Shown: positions 1-9,453, counted from the stretch's first letter. The stretch: DNA of 56,561 bases from Bacteroides sp. (GCA_019416685.1 DXWV01000105.1:1-56561), one strand, 5' to 3'. The notes: generated by a model not told the origin, from the letters alone. A program made the numbers and translations.

Positions 1-75
1 TGTTTATCTCCTGTGATAGGGATACATCTGAGGGTTAGTGTATTAAGATTAGAAAGTTAGTTTTATACACGCTTG

Positions 76-101
76 ACCGGAAGGGAATTCATTACCCCGG
101 T
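76..101 (+). promoter_or_regulatory. Possible leader hairpin before upxY
   Basis: The short leader before upxY contains ACCGG (76-80) and its complement CCGGT (97-101), with a further GG/CC pairing inside. The RNA could form a small hairpin about 20 nt before the GTG start. UpxY proteins are known to act on the 5' leader of their own operon, so a structured recruitment or pause element would fit, but I have no consensus to compare it with. The promoter, which is often invertible in Bacteroides capsule loci, must lie left of the window. Confidence 0.25.
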
Positions 102-122
102 GTCCCCAAAGAATATCCAATT

Positions 123-662
123 GTGAACAAAACTACAGACATTTGTTGGTATCCGCTTCGTGTTACTTATAGTCGTGAACTATTGCTAAAGAAGGTGCTT
201 GATGCCGAAAAAATTGAGAATTTTATTCCGATGCATTATGAGTACATCAGGCATGCGGATCGTAAGATACGCAAGTTGGTTCCTGTAGTACACAATCTTG
301 TATTCGTTCATGCTTCCTTTGCATGTATTGACCATATCAAACGGTCGGTGGGTTCTTCTTTGTTCGTCCGTTATATTATGGATCGTGAGACACAGCGTCC
401 TCTTACCGTTCCTGATTCTCAAATGCGTAGCTTTATTGCTGTTTCCGGTAATTATGAAGAACAGATTGTTTATCTTGATCCCGCTGTCACTGCTTTGCAG
501 AAAGGAGATCGGGTACGTATTACCGGTGGTATATTTGAAGGTGTAGAAGGTGTTATTCTTCGTGTCAAGGGCGATCGGCGCGTATCCGTTTGTATAAAAG
601 GGGTCATGGCTGTAGCCACTACCTATGTTCATCCTTCTCTGATGGAAAAAATCGAAGATTAA
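123..662 (+). CDS. upxY: UpxY family capsule transcription antiterminator
   Basis: A 179-aa NusG/RfaH-like protein. Residues about 9-105 form an NGN domain (starting WYPLRVTYSREL). Residues about 125-160 form a KOW domain (QKGDRVRITGGIFEGVEG). In Bacteroides, UpxY proteins bind the 5' leader of their own capsule operon and let RNA polymerase read through the long transcript. The start is GTG at 123; no other start suits the conserved N-terminus. It is the first gene of the capsule operon and is followed by its usual partner upxZ after 62 bp. The family call is firm. Which locus-specific letter (upaY, upbY and so on) it corresponds to cannot be decided from the sequence alone. Confidence 0.93.
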   Translation: MNKTTDICWYPLRVTYSRELLLKKVLDAEKIENFIPMHYEYIRHADRKIRKLVPVVHNLVFVHASFACIDHIKRSVGSSLFVRYIMDRETQRPLTVPDSQMRSFIAVSGNYEEQIVYLDPAVTALQKGDRVRITGGIFEGVEGVILRVKGDRRVSVCIKGVMAVATTYVHPSLMEKIED

Positions 663-724
663 ACTATTCTCCCCTTATTGACTTTTATTTGCCTTGCTTT
701 AATTCTTAACAATTAATTTTCCTC

Positions 725-1207
725 ATGTCTTTGCAATCACAAATTGATACTCTGCGGCGTATCACTCATGAACTTCTTAATTTAGGTTTTGAGGGTACTC
801 CTCTTTTTTCCAACGAATTCTGCAAACTAAATACGGAGGTCTATCGTCAATCCGAATGCCTTTTCCATTTGCATGGCTCCAATGCGGAGGAAGAAGCACA
901 GCTCTGTTATGTTCTGCTTACAGGGTATCATGCTACCATCTATGATCATGGTGATAAAAATCAAAAGATCCAGAAGCTTCTTGATCGTAGTTGGAAAGTT
1001 CTTGATCAGCTTCCTGCTTCCCTGTTGAAATGTCAGTTGTTAGTGGCTTGTTATGGAGAGGTGTTTGATGAAGATCTGTCAAAAGAGGCCCATGTTATCA
1101 TTAATGGTTGGAAAGGCCGGGAGTTAACTTTAGCGGAATGTGAAGTTATCGAGTACCTGAATAGTCTGGAATCCAACCCTTGGGGTAACTGGGATGTAGA
1201 AGAGTAA
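725..1207 (+). CDS. upxZ: UpxZ family inhibitor of heterologous UpxY proteins
   Basis: A 160-aa soluble acidic protein (starts MSLQSQIDTLRRITHELLNLGFEG, split here only by description of its helical character) that directly follows upxY. Members of the UpxZ family occur almost only at this position. They are known to inhibit UpxY proteins of other capsule loci in the same cell, giving a hierarchy in which usually one capsule is made. No catalytic motif is visible and none is expected. The identification rests on length, position and general sequence character. Upstream spacing is 62 bp and the next gene, the export lipoprotein, starts 47 bp downstream, consistent with one transcript. Confidence 0.88.
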   Translation: MSLQSQIDTLRRITHELLNLGFEGTPLFSNEFCKLNTEVYRQSECLFHLHGSNAEEEAQLCYVLLTGYHATIYDHGDKNQKIQKLLDRSWKVLDQLPASLLKCQLLVACYGEVFDEDLSKEAHVIINGWKGRELTLAECEVIEYLNSLESNPWGNWDVEE

Positions 1208-1254
1208 AATTTGAATACAAATAACAATACGGAACTTTATTTAATAGAAATCTT

Positions 1255-2046
1255 ATGTGTATTAGAATACTGAATTATTTTTTATTGTGCCTGGTTACAC
1301 TTTTTGTGTCCTGTTCTGCTCCTAAAGAGGTACTTTATTTGCAGGATATAACTTCCTTGAAGGAAGAAAATATTGATAAGAACTACGAAGTAATTATTCA
1401 TAAGGATGATTTGTTGGCAATCCTGGTGAACAGTAAAGATCCTGAATTGGCTTTGCCTTTTAATATGCCTTTGGTAAGTTATCAGATTGGGAGTCAAAAT
1501 CCCGGTCAACAACGTCTTTTGGGGTATCTTGTCGATCAGAATGGTGATATTGATTTTCCTATCTTAGGACAGCTTCATGTGGAGGGATTGACTCGTATGC
1601 AGGTAACTGAACTGATCAAACAAAAACTCATCAGTGAGGATTTGATAAAAGATCCTATTGTTACTGTCCAATTTCTGAACTTTAAAGTTTCTGTGATGGG
1701 TGAAGTAGCACGTCCTGGTACATTCGATATTTCGGGTGATCGGATAACTCTGTTGGAAGCTTTGAGTATGGCAGGTGATTTGACTATTTATGGTCGTCGT
1801 GACCGTATAGCCGTTATTCGCGAAAAAGATGGTAAACGTCTCATTCTGTATCATGACCTTCGTTCTTCCGATATTTTTCAGTCTCCGTGCTACTATTTAC
1901 AGCAAAATGATATTGTATATGTAGAGCCCAATAAGGCGAAGACCGGGCAGAGCCGTATCAACTCCAATAACTCTGTGGGCGTTTGGTTGTCTGCTGTCTC
2001 GGTATTGGCTTCTATCACTTCTTTAATGGTAACTATGTTTAAATAA
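1255..2046 (+). CDS. Wza-like polysaccharide export lipoprotein
   Basis: A 263-aa outer-membrane polysaccharide export protein. Residues 1-20 form a lipoprotein signal ending in the lipobox LFVSC, with Cys20 as the lipidation site. A polysaccharide export (PES) domain follows at about 45-135, and an SLBB-type domain at about 145-225 (VSVMGEVARPGTFDI). The hydrophobic C-terminus (about 240-262) resembles the membrane-spanning helix of Wza. At 263 aa it is shorter than E. coli Wza (about 380 aa), which is normal for Bacteroidales. It would form the export channel working with the adjacent Wzc-like kinase, whose start lies 20 bp downstream. Confidence 0.9.
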   Translation: MCIRILNYFLLCLVTLFVSCSAPKEVLYLQDITSLKEENIDKNYEVIIHKDDLLAILVNSKDPELALPFNMPLVSYQIGSQNPGQQRLLGYLVDQNGDIDFPILGQLHVEGLTRMQVTELIKQKLISEDLIKDPIVTVQFLNFKVSVMGEVARPGTFDISGDRITLLEALSMAGDLTIYGRRDRIAVIREKDGKRLILYHDLRSSDIFQSPCYYLQQNDIVYVEPNKAKTGQSRINSNNSVGVWLSAVSVLASITSLMVTMFK

Positions 2047-2066
2047 TCCGGATATAAGAAAGAATA

Positions 2067-4505
2067 ATGAATACTGAATACAAAAACAATGATGTCCGCA
2101 AACAAGAGCCGGAAATTAATATCACCGATATTCTCCATCTTATATGGGTTAATTGGTATTGGTTTGTACTGTCTGTTTTGGTTTGTGGCGGGATCGCTTT
2201 CTTTTATTTAAAGTCTTCTTCCAAAGTATACAGTCGGAAAGCATCCGTTCTGATTCGTGACGATTCCAAAGGTGGTGGAATGAGTGAATCTGCGGCTTTT
2301 TCTGATCTGTCTCTTTTCGGTGGTAAACGTAATGTGGACAATGAAGTACTTGTCTTTCAATCCCGTCATCTGATGGAAGAGGTTGCGCGGCGTTTGCATT
2401 TGGATATGAGTTATAAGGTAAAAAATGGTTTGCGCAATGATGAACTTTATACCCATGCTCCGGTCACCGTTTCTTTTCCTGAGGCGGAGGAGCGTCAGGT
2501 TATAACGGTAGTGGTTACCCCTGTGGATTCCGTTACGGTGCGTCTTTCCGGATTCTCTTTAGCTGTAGGGGGTGGGGGAGTTCATTCGGAAGAGGCTTTG
2601 GATGTACATCTGAATGATACGGTTTCTACTCCGATCGGTCCGATGGTCATTACTCCTACGTTATACTATACGGATGTCTTTTATGGTAAGCCTGTAAATG
2701 TAGTCAAATCCAATTTGGAGAGTGTTATTGAAGGGTATCGTGGCAGGTTGAAAGTATCTCTTGCCAGCAAGACGGCTACCATTATCAACCTGGTTCTGGA
2801 TGATGTATCCACTGCCCGTGCAGAAGATGTTCTGAACATGCTTATTGCTGTTTATAATGAGGATGTTATCAATGATAAGAACCAGATAGCTGTGAATACT
2901 TCCAAGTTTATTAATAAACGTCTGATTATCATCGAACGTGAATTGGGTAGTGTGGATGCCAATATCGAAAGTTTTAAACGTGAAAATCAACTGACGGATA
3001 TTACCTCCGAAACTGGTATGTACCTTGCTAATACGAGCCGTTACCAGCAGGAAGGTCTCAGCCTGGAGAATCAGTTGAGTATTGCCAGATACATTAAGGA
3101 GTATTTGACTGATCCTCAAAAGAATTCAGATTTGATTCCTGCCAATACCGGAATTTCAGATAACAGTGTTGAGGCTCAGATTAAGGAATATAATGATATT
3201 CTCTTGAAGCGTGACAAACTGGTGGTGGGCAGTAGTAGTAAGAATCCGATAGTGATAGATCTGAATAACTCTTTGGGTGCTATGAAGCAGACGATTATCC
3301 GTTCGGTAGATAACCTGATTGTCGGTCTGAATATCCAGTTGAAGAATATCCGTGAGCAGGAAGAACAGACCTCGAAGCGTATTGAGGCTGTGCCTGCCCA
3401 GCAGAAATATGTACTTACGGTAGAGCGTCAGCAGAAGATCAAGGAGGAGCTTTATCTTTATTTGTTGAATAAGCGTGAAGAAAACGCTTTGACACAGGCC
3501 ATTACGGAGAGTAATGCCCGTATTATAGATGCTGCTTCGGGTAGCAGTGCTCCGGTGGCACCTAAAACAATGATGATTTTCTTGGCTTCCATTGTTTTAG
3601 GTTTAGGTATTCCCATGGGTGTATTCTGGTTGTTGAATGTGACGGATACGAAAGTTCGTACCCGTAAGGAGTTGGATGGAGTACTTACTATTCCTTTCTT
3701 GGGTAATATTCCCCGTCATGGTAATAATAAGGGTGAGGATTCGGATGGTATTGTTGTCCGTGAGAACAGTCGTGATTCTGTCTCCGAGGCTTTCCGTATT
3801 ATTCGTACAAACATGGACTTTATGCGTGTGAAAGCCGCCAACTTACAGGTGGTCATGTTTACATCCGCCAATCCGGGTGCGGGTAAGACGTTTGTCTCGA
3901 GTAATCTTGCCATGAGTATCGCCCAAACGAATAAAAAAGTTGTTCTGGTTGACGTTGATATCCGTAAGGGGACATTAAGTGGTATTTTCTCTAACTCTTC
4001 CAATCGTATGGGGCTGACGCACTATCTTTCGGGAAGTACGGATAAGTTGGATGATATCATTGGTAGGAGTGAGGAGTATGATAAACTGGATGTCATTTTC
4101 TCCGGTCCCGTACCTCCCAATCCTGCCGAATTGTTGTTGAGTGAGCGCTTTGATCGTCTGATAACGGAACTTCGTAAACGTTATGATTATATCATTGTGG
4201 ATAATGTTCCTGCGGGTATGGTTGCGGATGCTTCCATTGTGAACCGTGTGGCCGATCTTACTATTTTCGTAGTCCGTTCGGGTGTGATGGATCGTCGTCA
4301 GTTGCCTGAATTGGAGAATATGTACCGTCAGGAACAACTTCGCAATATGTCGGTGATATTGAATGGAGTTCCTTCAGATCATAAGGGCTATGGTTATGGC
4401 TACGGTTATGGATATGGTTATGGGTATGGTTACGGTAATGATACTCATAAACATACAAAGATGAGCCATGTAAGGAAAATCCTTTCCCGTTTTTGGAAAA
4501 GATAA
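2067..4505 (+). CDS. Wzc-like polysaccharide co-polymerase / BY-kinase
   Basis: An 812-aa fusion of a Wzz chain-length domain and a bacterial tyrosine kinase. The first membrane segment lies at about 30-48 and the second at about 503-524, with a large periplasmic coiled-coil region between them. The cytoplasmic kinase has a Walker A motif (NPGAGKT, Lys607), a Walker A' motif (VVLVDVDIRKG) and a Walker B motif (YDYIIVDNVP). The C-terminus carries eight consecutive Gly-Tyr pairs (residues 774-789), the tyrosine cluster expected to be autophosphorylated. By family, cycles of phosphorylation control chain length and export together with the Wza-like lipoprotein. Domain order is complete and no damage is seen. 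Confidence 0.93.
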   Translation: MNTEYKNNDVRKQEPEINITDILHLIWVNWYWFVLSVLVCGGIAFFYLKSSSKVYSRKASVLIRDDSKGGGMSESAAFSDLSLFGGKRNVDNEVLVFQSRHLMEEVARRLHLDMSYKVKNGLRNDELYTHAPVTVSFPEAEERQVITVVVTPVDSVTVRLSGFSLAVGGGGVHSEEALDVHLNDTVSTPIGPMVITPTLYYTDVFYGKPVNVVKSNLESVIEGYRGRLKVSLASKTATIINLVLDDVSTARAEDVLNMLIAVYNEDVINDKNQIAVNTSKFINKRLIIIERELGSVDANIESFKRENQLTDITSETGMYLANTSRYQQEGLSLENQLSIARYIKEYLTDPQKNSDLIPANTGISDNSVEAQIKEYNDILLKRDKLVVGSSSKNPIVIDLNNSLGAMKQTIIRSVDNLIVGLNIQLKNIREQEEQTSKRIEAVPAQQKYVLTVERQQKIKEELYLYLLNKREENALTQAITESNARIIDAASGSSAPVAPKTMMIFLASIVLGLGIPMGVFWLLNVTDTKVRTRKELDGVLTIPFLGNIPRHGNNKGEDSDGIVVRENSRDSVSEAFRIIRTNMDFMRVKAANLQVVMFTSANPGAGKTFVSSNLAMSIAQTNKKVVLVDVDIRKGTLSGIFSNSSNRMGLTHYLSGSTDKLDDIIGRSEEYDKLDVIFSGPVPPNPAELLLSERFDRLITELRKRYDYIIVDNVPAGMVADASIVNRVADLTIFVVRSGVMDRRQLPELENMYRQEQLRNMSVILNGVPSDHKGYGYGYGYGYGYGYGYGNDTHKHTKMSHVRKILSRFWKR
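4386..4433 (+). repeat. Gly-Tyr codon repeat in the wzc tail
   Basis: Eight GGN-TAY codon pairs in a row encode the tyrosine cluster of the Wzc-like kinase. The third positions vary (ggc, ggt, gga, ggg; tat, tac), so at DNA level this is a degenerate six-base repeat, not a perfect microsatellite. Gain or loss of a unit would stay in frame and change the number of phosphorylatable tyrosines. Confidence 0.85.
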
Positions 4506-4549
4506 AAACCTGATATTGATTTCTTGGCTTTTGTTCCTATAAAAGGAAA

Positions 4550-6508
4550 TTGAAAAAAAACTTTATTGTGAAAAGCATAATTTCTAAGATTTTTGACAAT
4601 CTGTCTGTAAAGAAGAGATTTGTAAATTATCGGGCTGTCTTGTTTACCGATACGGTGTTGTCTGTCGCAGGCACATGTATCACTCTGCTTTTTGTTAATA
4701 GTTTTATCACTAATATTGAAAAAGACGTTATCATAACCATCCCGGTTTGTTCGGGTATCATCAGTTTCCTTATTTTTCATTTTCTGAGAGTCAGCAGAAA
4801 CATTATACGTCATGCATCGATAAAGAGTGTTGGTAAAATTGAGACAGCCATCCTGCTGAAAGAATTATCGTTGTTGATTGTTGCCATTCTGACCGGTTCA
4901 TGGTTACCGGAGAAGTATCTGTATGTATGCTGTTTTATCGATTTGTTGACAACTACAGGGATCTTAGTGGGTGCCCGCGTAGTGCTTATCTTGATCTATG
5001 ATGTTGCTGTGTTGCAGTTTACTTCCAGAAAAGCAAGAGTGTTGGTATATGGTACCGGTGATAAAAGCGTTGCGCTCAAGAAACGGATGTACACGAGTAA
5101 GCATTTTCATGTAGTCGGTTTTGTGAATCCGGATAAAAATCTCAAATCCTACTCTTTGTCAGAGTCACCGGTCTATTATTTTGCAGATGAATCCAATTTT
5201 GTATGCTTTGTAGAAAAGTACAATATTAATGGCATTATTTTTCCCTCGTATGAAGAGGCTCAGAAGGAACAGGGGCATTTGGTGAAATTCTGTCAGGATA
5301 ATAATGTGAAAAATTACGTTTCTCCGCCTATCGATGTTTTGGGGGATGGTTTGAAGAAAACTGTCATCAGAGAAATCCGGATAGAGGATTTATTGGGGCG
5401 TGATGAGATCGAGATCAACATGCTGGAAATTATCAAGAATTTTACGGGTAAAACCATTCTGGTGACAGGAGCTGTCGGTAGTATCGGTAGTGAATTATGC
5501 CGCCAGTTGGCTACCTTCGGAATTAAGCAATTGGTTCTTTTTGATAATGCTGAGACTCCCATGCACGAACTCCGTCTGGAATTAGAACGCTTTTTCCCCG
5601 AATTGACATTTGTTCCTTTTATTGGTGATGTCCGTCAGAAAGAACGTCTTCAGATGGCTTTTGAGAGGTTCCGTCCACAAGTCGTATTTCATGCGGCTGC
5701 CTACAAACATGTCCCTTTGATGGAAGAGAATCCTTGTGAAGCGGTCCGGGTCAATGTGGTTGGTTCCCGCCTGGTTGCCGACTTCTGTGTACAATATTGT
5801 GTAGAGAAGATGGTGATGATTTCCACCGATAAGGCCGTTAATCCGACGAATGTGATGGGAGCTTCCAAACGCTTGGCTGAGATTTATGTACAAAGTTTGG
5901 GTCTTGCTATGGAACATGGGCCGGTGAAAGGAAAAACGAAGTTTGTAACTACCCGCTTTGGAAATGTACTTGGTAGTAATGGCAGTGTGATTCCATATTT
6001 CAGAAAACAGATACAGGAAGGCGGCCCCGTGACCGTCACCGATCCCGGGATTACCCGTTTCTTTATGACTATTCCCGAGGCCTGCCGTTTGGTGATGGAG
6101 GCAGCCACAATGAGTACCGGTAATCAGATATTTGTTTTCGATATGGGCGAGCCGGTGAAGATTGTAGACTTGGCCGAGAAAATGATCCGCCTTGCAGGAT
6201 ACATTCCGGGTGAAGATATTAAAATAAAGTTTACCGGTTTGCGTCCCGGTGAAAAGCTTTATGAAGAGGTCTTGAGTAATGAGGAGAATACGATTCCGAC
6301 GGATCATTATAAAATACGTATAGCCAAAGTGAGGGAATACAAACGGGATGAAATACTTGCCTCTTATGATAAACTGGCGGAGTTGGCACTCTCGGTGAAG
6401 ATTGAAGATACGGTGAGACTGATGAAACAGGTGGTACCTGAGTTTAAGTCGAATAATTCTGTGTATGAGAAACTGGATAGAGAAAATGCGGAGATTTGTT
6501 TGAATTGA
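4550..6508 (+). CDS. PglF/WbpM-type UDP-GlcNAc 4,6-dehydratase (membrane)
   Basis: A 652-aa membrane-anchored SDR dehydratase. Four hydrophobic segments lie within residues about 20-140, followed by a CoA-binding-like Rossmann domain. The catalytic SDR domain has the NAD motif G307-AV-G310-SI-G313. The active site has T426-D-K and M436-xxx-K440, where Met replaces the usual SDR tyrosine as in PglF, FlaA1 and WbpM. It should convert UDP-GlcNAc to the 4-keto-6-deoxy sugar, the substrate for the aminotransferase near the end of the operon. The listed start is TTG with AAAAGG just upstream; GTG at 4568 is an alternative that would shorten the protein by six residues. The start is therefore uncertain, the function much less so. 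Confidence 0.88.
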   Translation: MKKNFIVKSIISKIFDNLSVKKRFVNYRAVLFTDTVLSVAGTCITLLFVNSFITNIEKDVIITIPVCSGIISFLIFHFLRVSRNIIRHASIKSVGKIETAILLKELSLLIVAILTGSWLPEKYLYVCCFIDLLTTTGILVGARVVLILIYDVAVLQFTSRKARVLVYGTGDKSVALKKRMYTSKHFHVVGFVNPDKNLKSYSLSESPVYYFADESNFVCFVEKYNINGIIFPSYEEAQKEQGHLVKFCQDNNVKNYVSPPIDVLGDGLKKTVIREIRIEDLLGRDEIEINMLEIIKNFTGKTILVTGAVGSIGSELCRQLATFGIKQLVLFDNAETPMHELRLELERFFPELTFVPFIGDVRQKERLQMAFERFRPQVVFHAAAYKHVPLMEENPCEAVRVNVVGSRLVADFCVQYCVEKMVMISTDKAVNPTNVMGASKRLAEIYVQSLGLAMEHGPVKGKTKFVTTRFGNVLGSNGSVIPYFRKQIQEGGPVTVTDPGITRFFMTIPEACRLVMEAATMSTGNQIFVFDMGEPVKIVDLAEKMIRLAGYIPGEDIKIKFTGLRPGEKLYEEVLSNEENTIPTDHYKIRIAKVREYKRDEILASYDKLAELALSVKIEDTVRLMKQVVPEFKSNNSVYEKLDRENAEICLN

Positions 6509-6558
6509 TTTTTATTGTAATGTATTTAGATTCTTCTAATAAACGTAAATAGAGTTTT

Positions 6559-7530
6559 ATGATAAAAGTTTTAGTAACAGGTGGTGCCGGATTTATAGGT
6601 TCCAATCTTTGTGAGTATTTACTTGCTCATGATTATGAGGTTGTTTGTCTGGATAACTTTGCAACAGGAAAGATAGAGAATCTTTTTCCTTTATTATCTC
6701 AATATCCTGATCGTTTCAAACTGATAGTTGGAGATATCCGTAAATTATCTGATTGTCAAAAAGCTGTTGAGGGAGTTGATTATGTATTACATGAAGCTGC
6801 TTTGGGGTCTGTTCCCCGATCTATTAAAGATCCTCTCACAACAAATGAAACCAATATTTCCGGTTTCTTGAATGTGCTAACCGCTGCACGGGATGCAAAA
6901 GTAAAACGTTTTATATATGCAGCCAGTTCTTCTACTTATGGCGATAGTAAATCATTACCTAAGGTTGAAGATGTCATAGGAAAGCCTCTCTCTCCATATG
7001 CGATTACTAAATATGTAAACGAACTCTATGCCGATGTTTTTTCCAAGACATATGAGATGGAATGTATTGGCTTGCGCTATTTTAATGTGTTCGGGCGTCG
7101 TCAAGATCCTTTTGGGGCATATGCTGCTGTCATTCCTTTGTTCGTGAAAAAACTTATGGTTCATGAAAGTCCGATCATCAATGGTGATGGTGAGTATAGC
7201 CGCGATTTCACTTATATTGATAATGTTATTCAGATGAATATGTTGGCCATGACTACTACCAATCCGGCTGCTGTCAATCAGGTATACAATACAGCTTTTG
7301 GAGAACGTACCACTTTAAATCAACTGGTGGATTATTTAAAAGAATTTCTAAGTGATTTTGATCCGGAAATAGCCAATGTTGAAATATTACATGGTCCCAA
7401 TCGGATCGGTGACATCCCTCACTCTTTAGCATGTATAGACAAAGCCAAAACTCTTCTGAACTATCATCCTCAATATAGTATGCGCGACGGTCTGAAAGAG
7501 GCTGTTAAATGGTATTGGGACAATATTTAA
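6559..7530 (+). CDS. WbpP/TviC-type UDP-N-acetylhexosamine 4-epimerase
   Basis: A 323-aa extended SDR epimerase with the NAD motif TGGAGFIG (residues 7-14), Ser125 in AASSSTYG, and the catalytic pair Tyr147-xxx-Lys151 (SPYAITK). The sequence, including LRYFNVFGRRQDP and the DFTYIDNVI segment, matches the UDP-GlcNAc/UDP-GlcNAcA C4-epimerase group typified by WbpP and TviC. The gene is followed 28 bp later by a WbpO/TviB-type dehydrogenase. That pairing is the classic route to UDP-GalNAcA. Whether it acts before or after oxidation cannot be told from the sequence. Confidence 0.9.
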   Translation: MIKVLVTGGAGFIGSNLCEYLLAHDYEVVCLDNFATGKIENLFPLLSQYPDRFKLIVGDIRKLSDCQKAVEGVDYVLHEAALGSVPRSIKDPLTTNETNISGFLNVLTAARDAKVKRFIYAASSSTYGDSKSLPKVEDVIGKPLSPYAITKYVNELYADVFSKTYEMECIGLRYFNVFGRRQDPFGAYAAVIPLFVKKLMVHESPIINGDGEYSRDFTYIDNVIQMNMLAMTTTNPAAVNQVYNTAFGERTTLNQLVDYLKEFLSDFDPEIANVEILHGPNRIGDIPHSLACIDKAKTLLNYHPQYSMRDGLKEAVKWYWDNI

Positions 7531-7558
7531 ATTAATAAAACACAACATTATATTATTT

Positions 7559-8824
7559 ATGGATAAAACAAGAATTTGCGTAATCGGTCTCGGTTATGTA
7601 GGGCTTCCTTTGGCTCGTCTCTTTTCGACTAAGTATCAAACTATTGGTTTCGATATGAATCAGGCACGTGTGGATGCTTTGATGGCAGGACACGATGCTA
7701 CACTTGAAGTATCTGATGAGTTGTTGCAATCGGCTATTGCCAACGGATTTAAGTGTACTGCTGATATTGAGGATATCCGTGACTGTAATTTTTATGTAGT
7801 GGCTGTTCCTACTCCGGTTGACGAAAATCATAATCCAGATCTGACTCCTCTTTATGGTGCTAGCACAACTGTGGGGAAGGTCATTTCCAAGGGAGATATT
7901 GTTGTTTATGAATCAACTGTTTATCCGGGTGTAACAGAGGAGGAATGTATTCCAGTGGTAGAAAAAGTGTCCGGATTGAAGTTTAATGTTGACTTCTTTG
8001 CAGGTTATTCTCCTGAGCGTATAAATCCGGGTGATAAACTCCATACAGTGGAGAAGATTAAAAAAGTGACTTCTGGTTCTACTCCTGAGATAGGTAAAAA
8101 GGTGAATGAAGTCTACGCATCCGTAATTACTGCAGGTACTCATTTGGCACCTACTATGAAAGTTGCTGAAGCAGCTAAAGTAATTGAGAATTCACAACGT
8201 GATATCAATATTGCTTTTGTAAATGAACTATCCAAGATTTTTAATAAAATGGGTATTGATACCCAAGATGTACTGGAAGCTGCATCTACAAAGTGGAATT
8301 TTCTACCTTTTAAGCCGGGCTTGGTAGGTGGTCATTGTATTGGGGTTGATCCTTACTACTTAGCACAGTGTGCACAACGTTATGGTTACAATCCTGAAAT
8401 TATTCTTGCTGGAAGAAGAATGAATGACGGTATGGGAGAATATGTGGCGAATGAGGTTATAAAATTGATGTTGAAAAAAGGGATTCAGGTACTCAATTCC
8501 CATATTCTGATTCTCGGCTTTACGTTTAAGGAAAATTGTCCGGATGTTCGTAATACAAAGGTGATAGATATATACAAAGCTTTGAAAATATATAATGTTA
8601 ATATTACGATTTATGATCCTTGGGCAAATCCAGATATAACTAAACATGAGTATGGTATTGAGATAGTTAATCAACTTCCTGAGGAGAAGTTTGATACTGC
8701 TATTATGGCAGTGGCTCACAATAAATTCAAAGAAGTGAACGTCATTAGCATGTTAAAAGATCTACACGTGATTTTTGATGTAAAAGGAGTTGTTGATTCT
8801 AACTTTATTGACGGAAGGTTATAA
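7559..8824 (+). CDS. WbpO/TviB-type UDP-N-acetylhexosamine 6-dehydrogenase
   Basis: A 421-aa UDP-sugar dehydrogenase. The N-terminal NAD domain begins ICVIGLGYVGLPLA. The central domain contains the catalytic cysteine Cys260 in GGHCIGVDPYY. The C-terminal UDP-binding domain follows (about 310-421, LGFTFKENCPDVRN). Length and motifs fit the WbpO/TviB group, which oxidises UDP-GlcNAc or UDP-GalNAc at C6 to the uronic acid with two NAD+. With the epimerase just upstream it should supply the acidic hexosaminuronic acid of the capsule repeat. All key motifs are intact. Confidence 0.91.
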   Translation: MDKTRICVIGLGYVGLPLARLFSTKYQTIGFDMNQARVDALMAGHDATLEVSDELLQSAIANGFKCTADIEDIRDCNFYVVAVPTPVDENHNPDLTPLYGASTTVGKVISKGDIVVYESTVYPGVTEEECIPVVEKVSGLKFNVDFFAGYSPERINPGDKLHTVEKIKKVTSGSTPEIGKKVNEVYASVITAGTHLAPTMKVAEAAKVIENSQRDINIAFVNELSKIFNKMGIDTQDVLEAASTKWNFLPFKPGLVGGHCIGVDPYYLAQCAQRYGYNPEIILAGRRMNDGMGEYVANEVIKLMLKKGIQVLNSHILILGFTFKENCPDVRNTKVIDIYKALKIYNVNITIYDPWANPDITKHEYGIEIVNQLPEEKFDTAIMAVAHNKFKEVNVISMLKDLHVIFDVKGVVDSNFIDGRL

Positions 8825-8829
8825 ATATT

Positions 8830-9453
8830 ATGATAGAATTTATAAAAAGATTATATCACAGCTTTCAGTTGTGGAAAACAAAACAGCATGTATCTATGTC
8901 TGCAATAATAGGTGAAAATAGTATTATATGTTCATCTGCGCACGTGAAGTTGTTGCATGGGTCAGAGAAAAAAGATATAAAAATAGGAAGCCATTTTAAG
9001 TTTGTAGGCGAATTGATTTCTTCTCACCATGGTAAAATAGAGATAGGTGATCATTGTTTAGTCGGTCCTAATTGTGTAGTTGGAGCTGTGAATTCTATAA
9101 AGATAGGAAATTATGTAAGGTTATCTACAAATGTTATAATGATAGATAACAATAATCATTCTGTTAATCCTATTGATCGTAAGATAATGAATTCTGTAGA
9201 TTATTCATCTCCATATCGTAGTTGGAAGTATACAGTTTCTAAGCCGATAGTTGTTTGCGATAATGTATGGATCGGTCGAAATTCAGTGATAAATAAAGGG
9301 GTTACTATAGGTGAAAATTCAATAGTTGCAGCGTGTAGTGTGGTAACAAAGAATGTACCTGCTAATTGTATAGTGGCGGGTAATCCTGCAAAGGTTGTGA
9401 AGATAGATATAGATAAAGAACCAAGATTGATTCCGGATAATGGTGAATTATAA
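8830..9453 (+). CDS. Left-handed beta-helix O-acetyltransferase
   Basis: A 207-aa hexapeptide-repeat acyltransferase. Isoleucine-patch repeats run through IEIGDHCLVGPNCVVG and, nearer the C-terminus, WIGRNSVINKGVTIGENSIV, ending in the usual ANCIVAGNPAKVV motif. The HS/H pair in MIDNNNHSVNP fits the active site region of this fold. It most likely O-acetylates a sugar of the repeat unit using acetyl-CoA; the acceptor is unknown. It starts five bases after the dehydrogenase and overlaps the flippase gene by 14 bp. This gene is where the strongly AT-rich core of the locus begins. Confidence 0.82.
   Translation: MIEFIKRLYHSFQLWKTKQHVSMSAIIGENSIICSSAHVKLLHGSEKKDIKIGSHFKFVGELISSHHGKIEIGDHCLVGPNCVVGAVNSIKIGNYVRLSTNVIMIDNNNHSVNPIDRKIMNSVDYSSPYRSWKYTVSKPIVVCDNVWIGRNSVINKGVTIGENSIVAACSVVTKNVPANCIVAGNPAKVVKIDIDKEPRLIPDNGEL

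Noticed and set aside
76..101. Inverted repeat as an invertible promoter boundary
   Set aside because: The arms are only five bases and enclose 16 bases with no promoter; a phase-variable promoter, if present, must lie left of the window.
5582..6307. A 241-codon leftward open frame
   Set aside because: It is antisense to the catalytic domain of the PglF-type dehydratase, and its translation shows no domain or signal.
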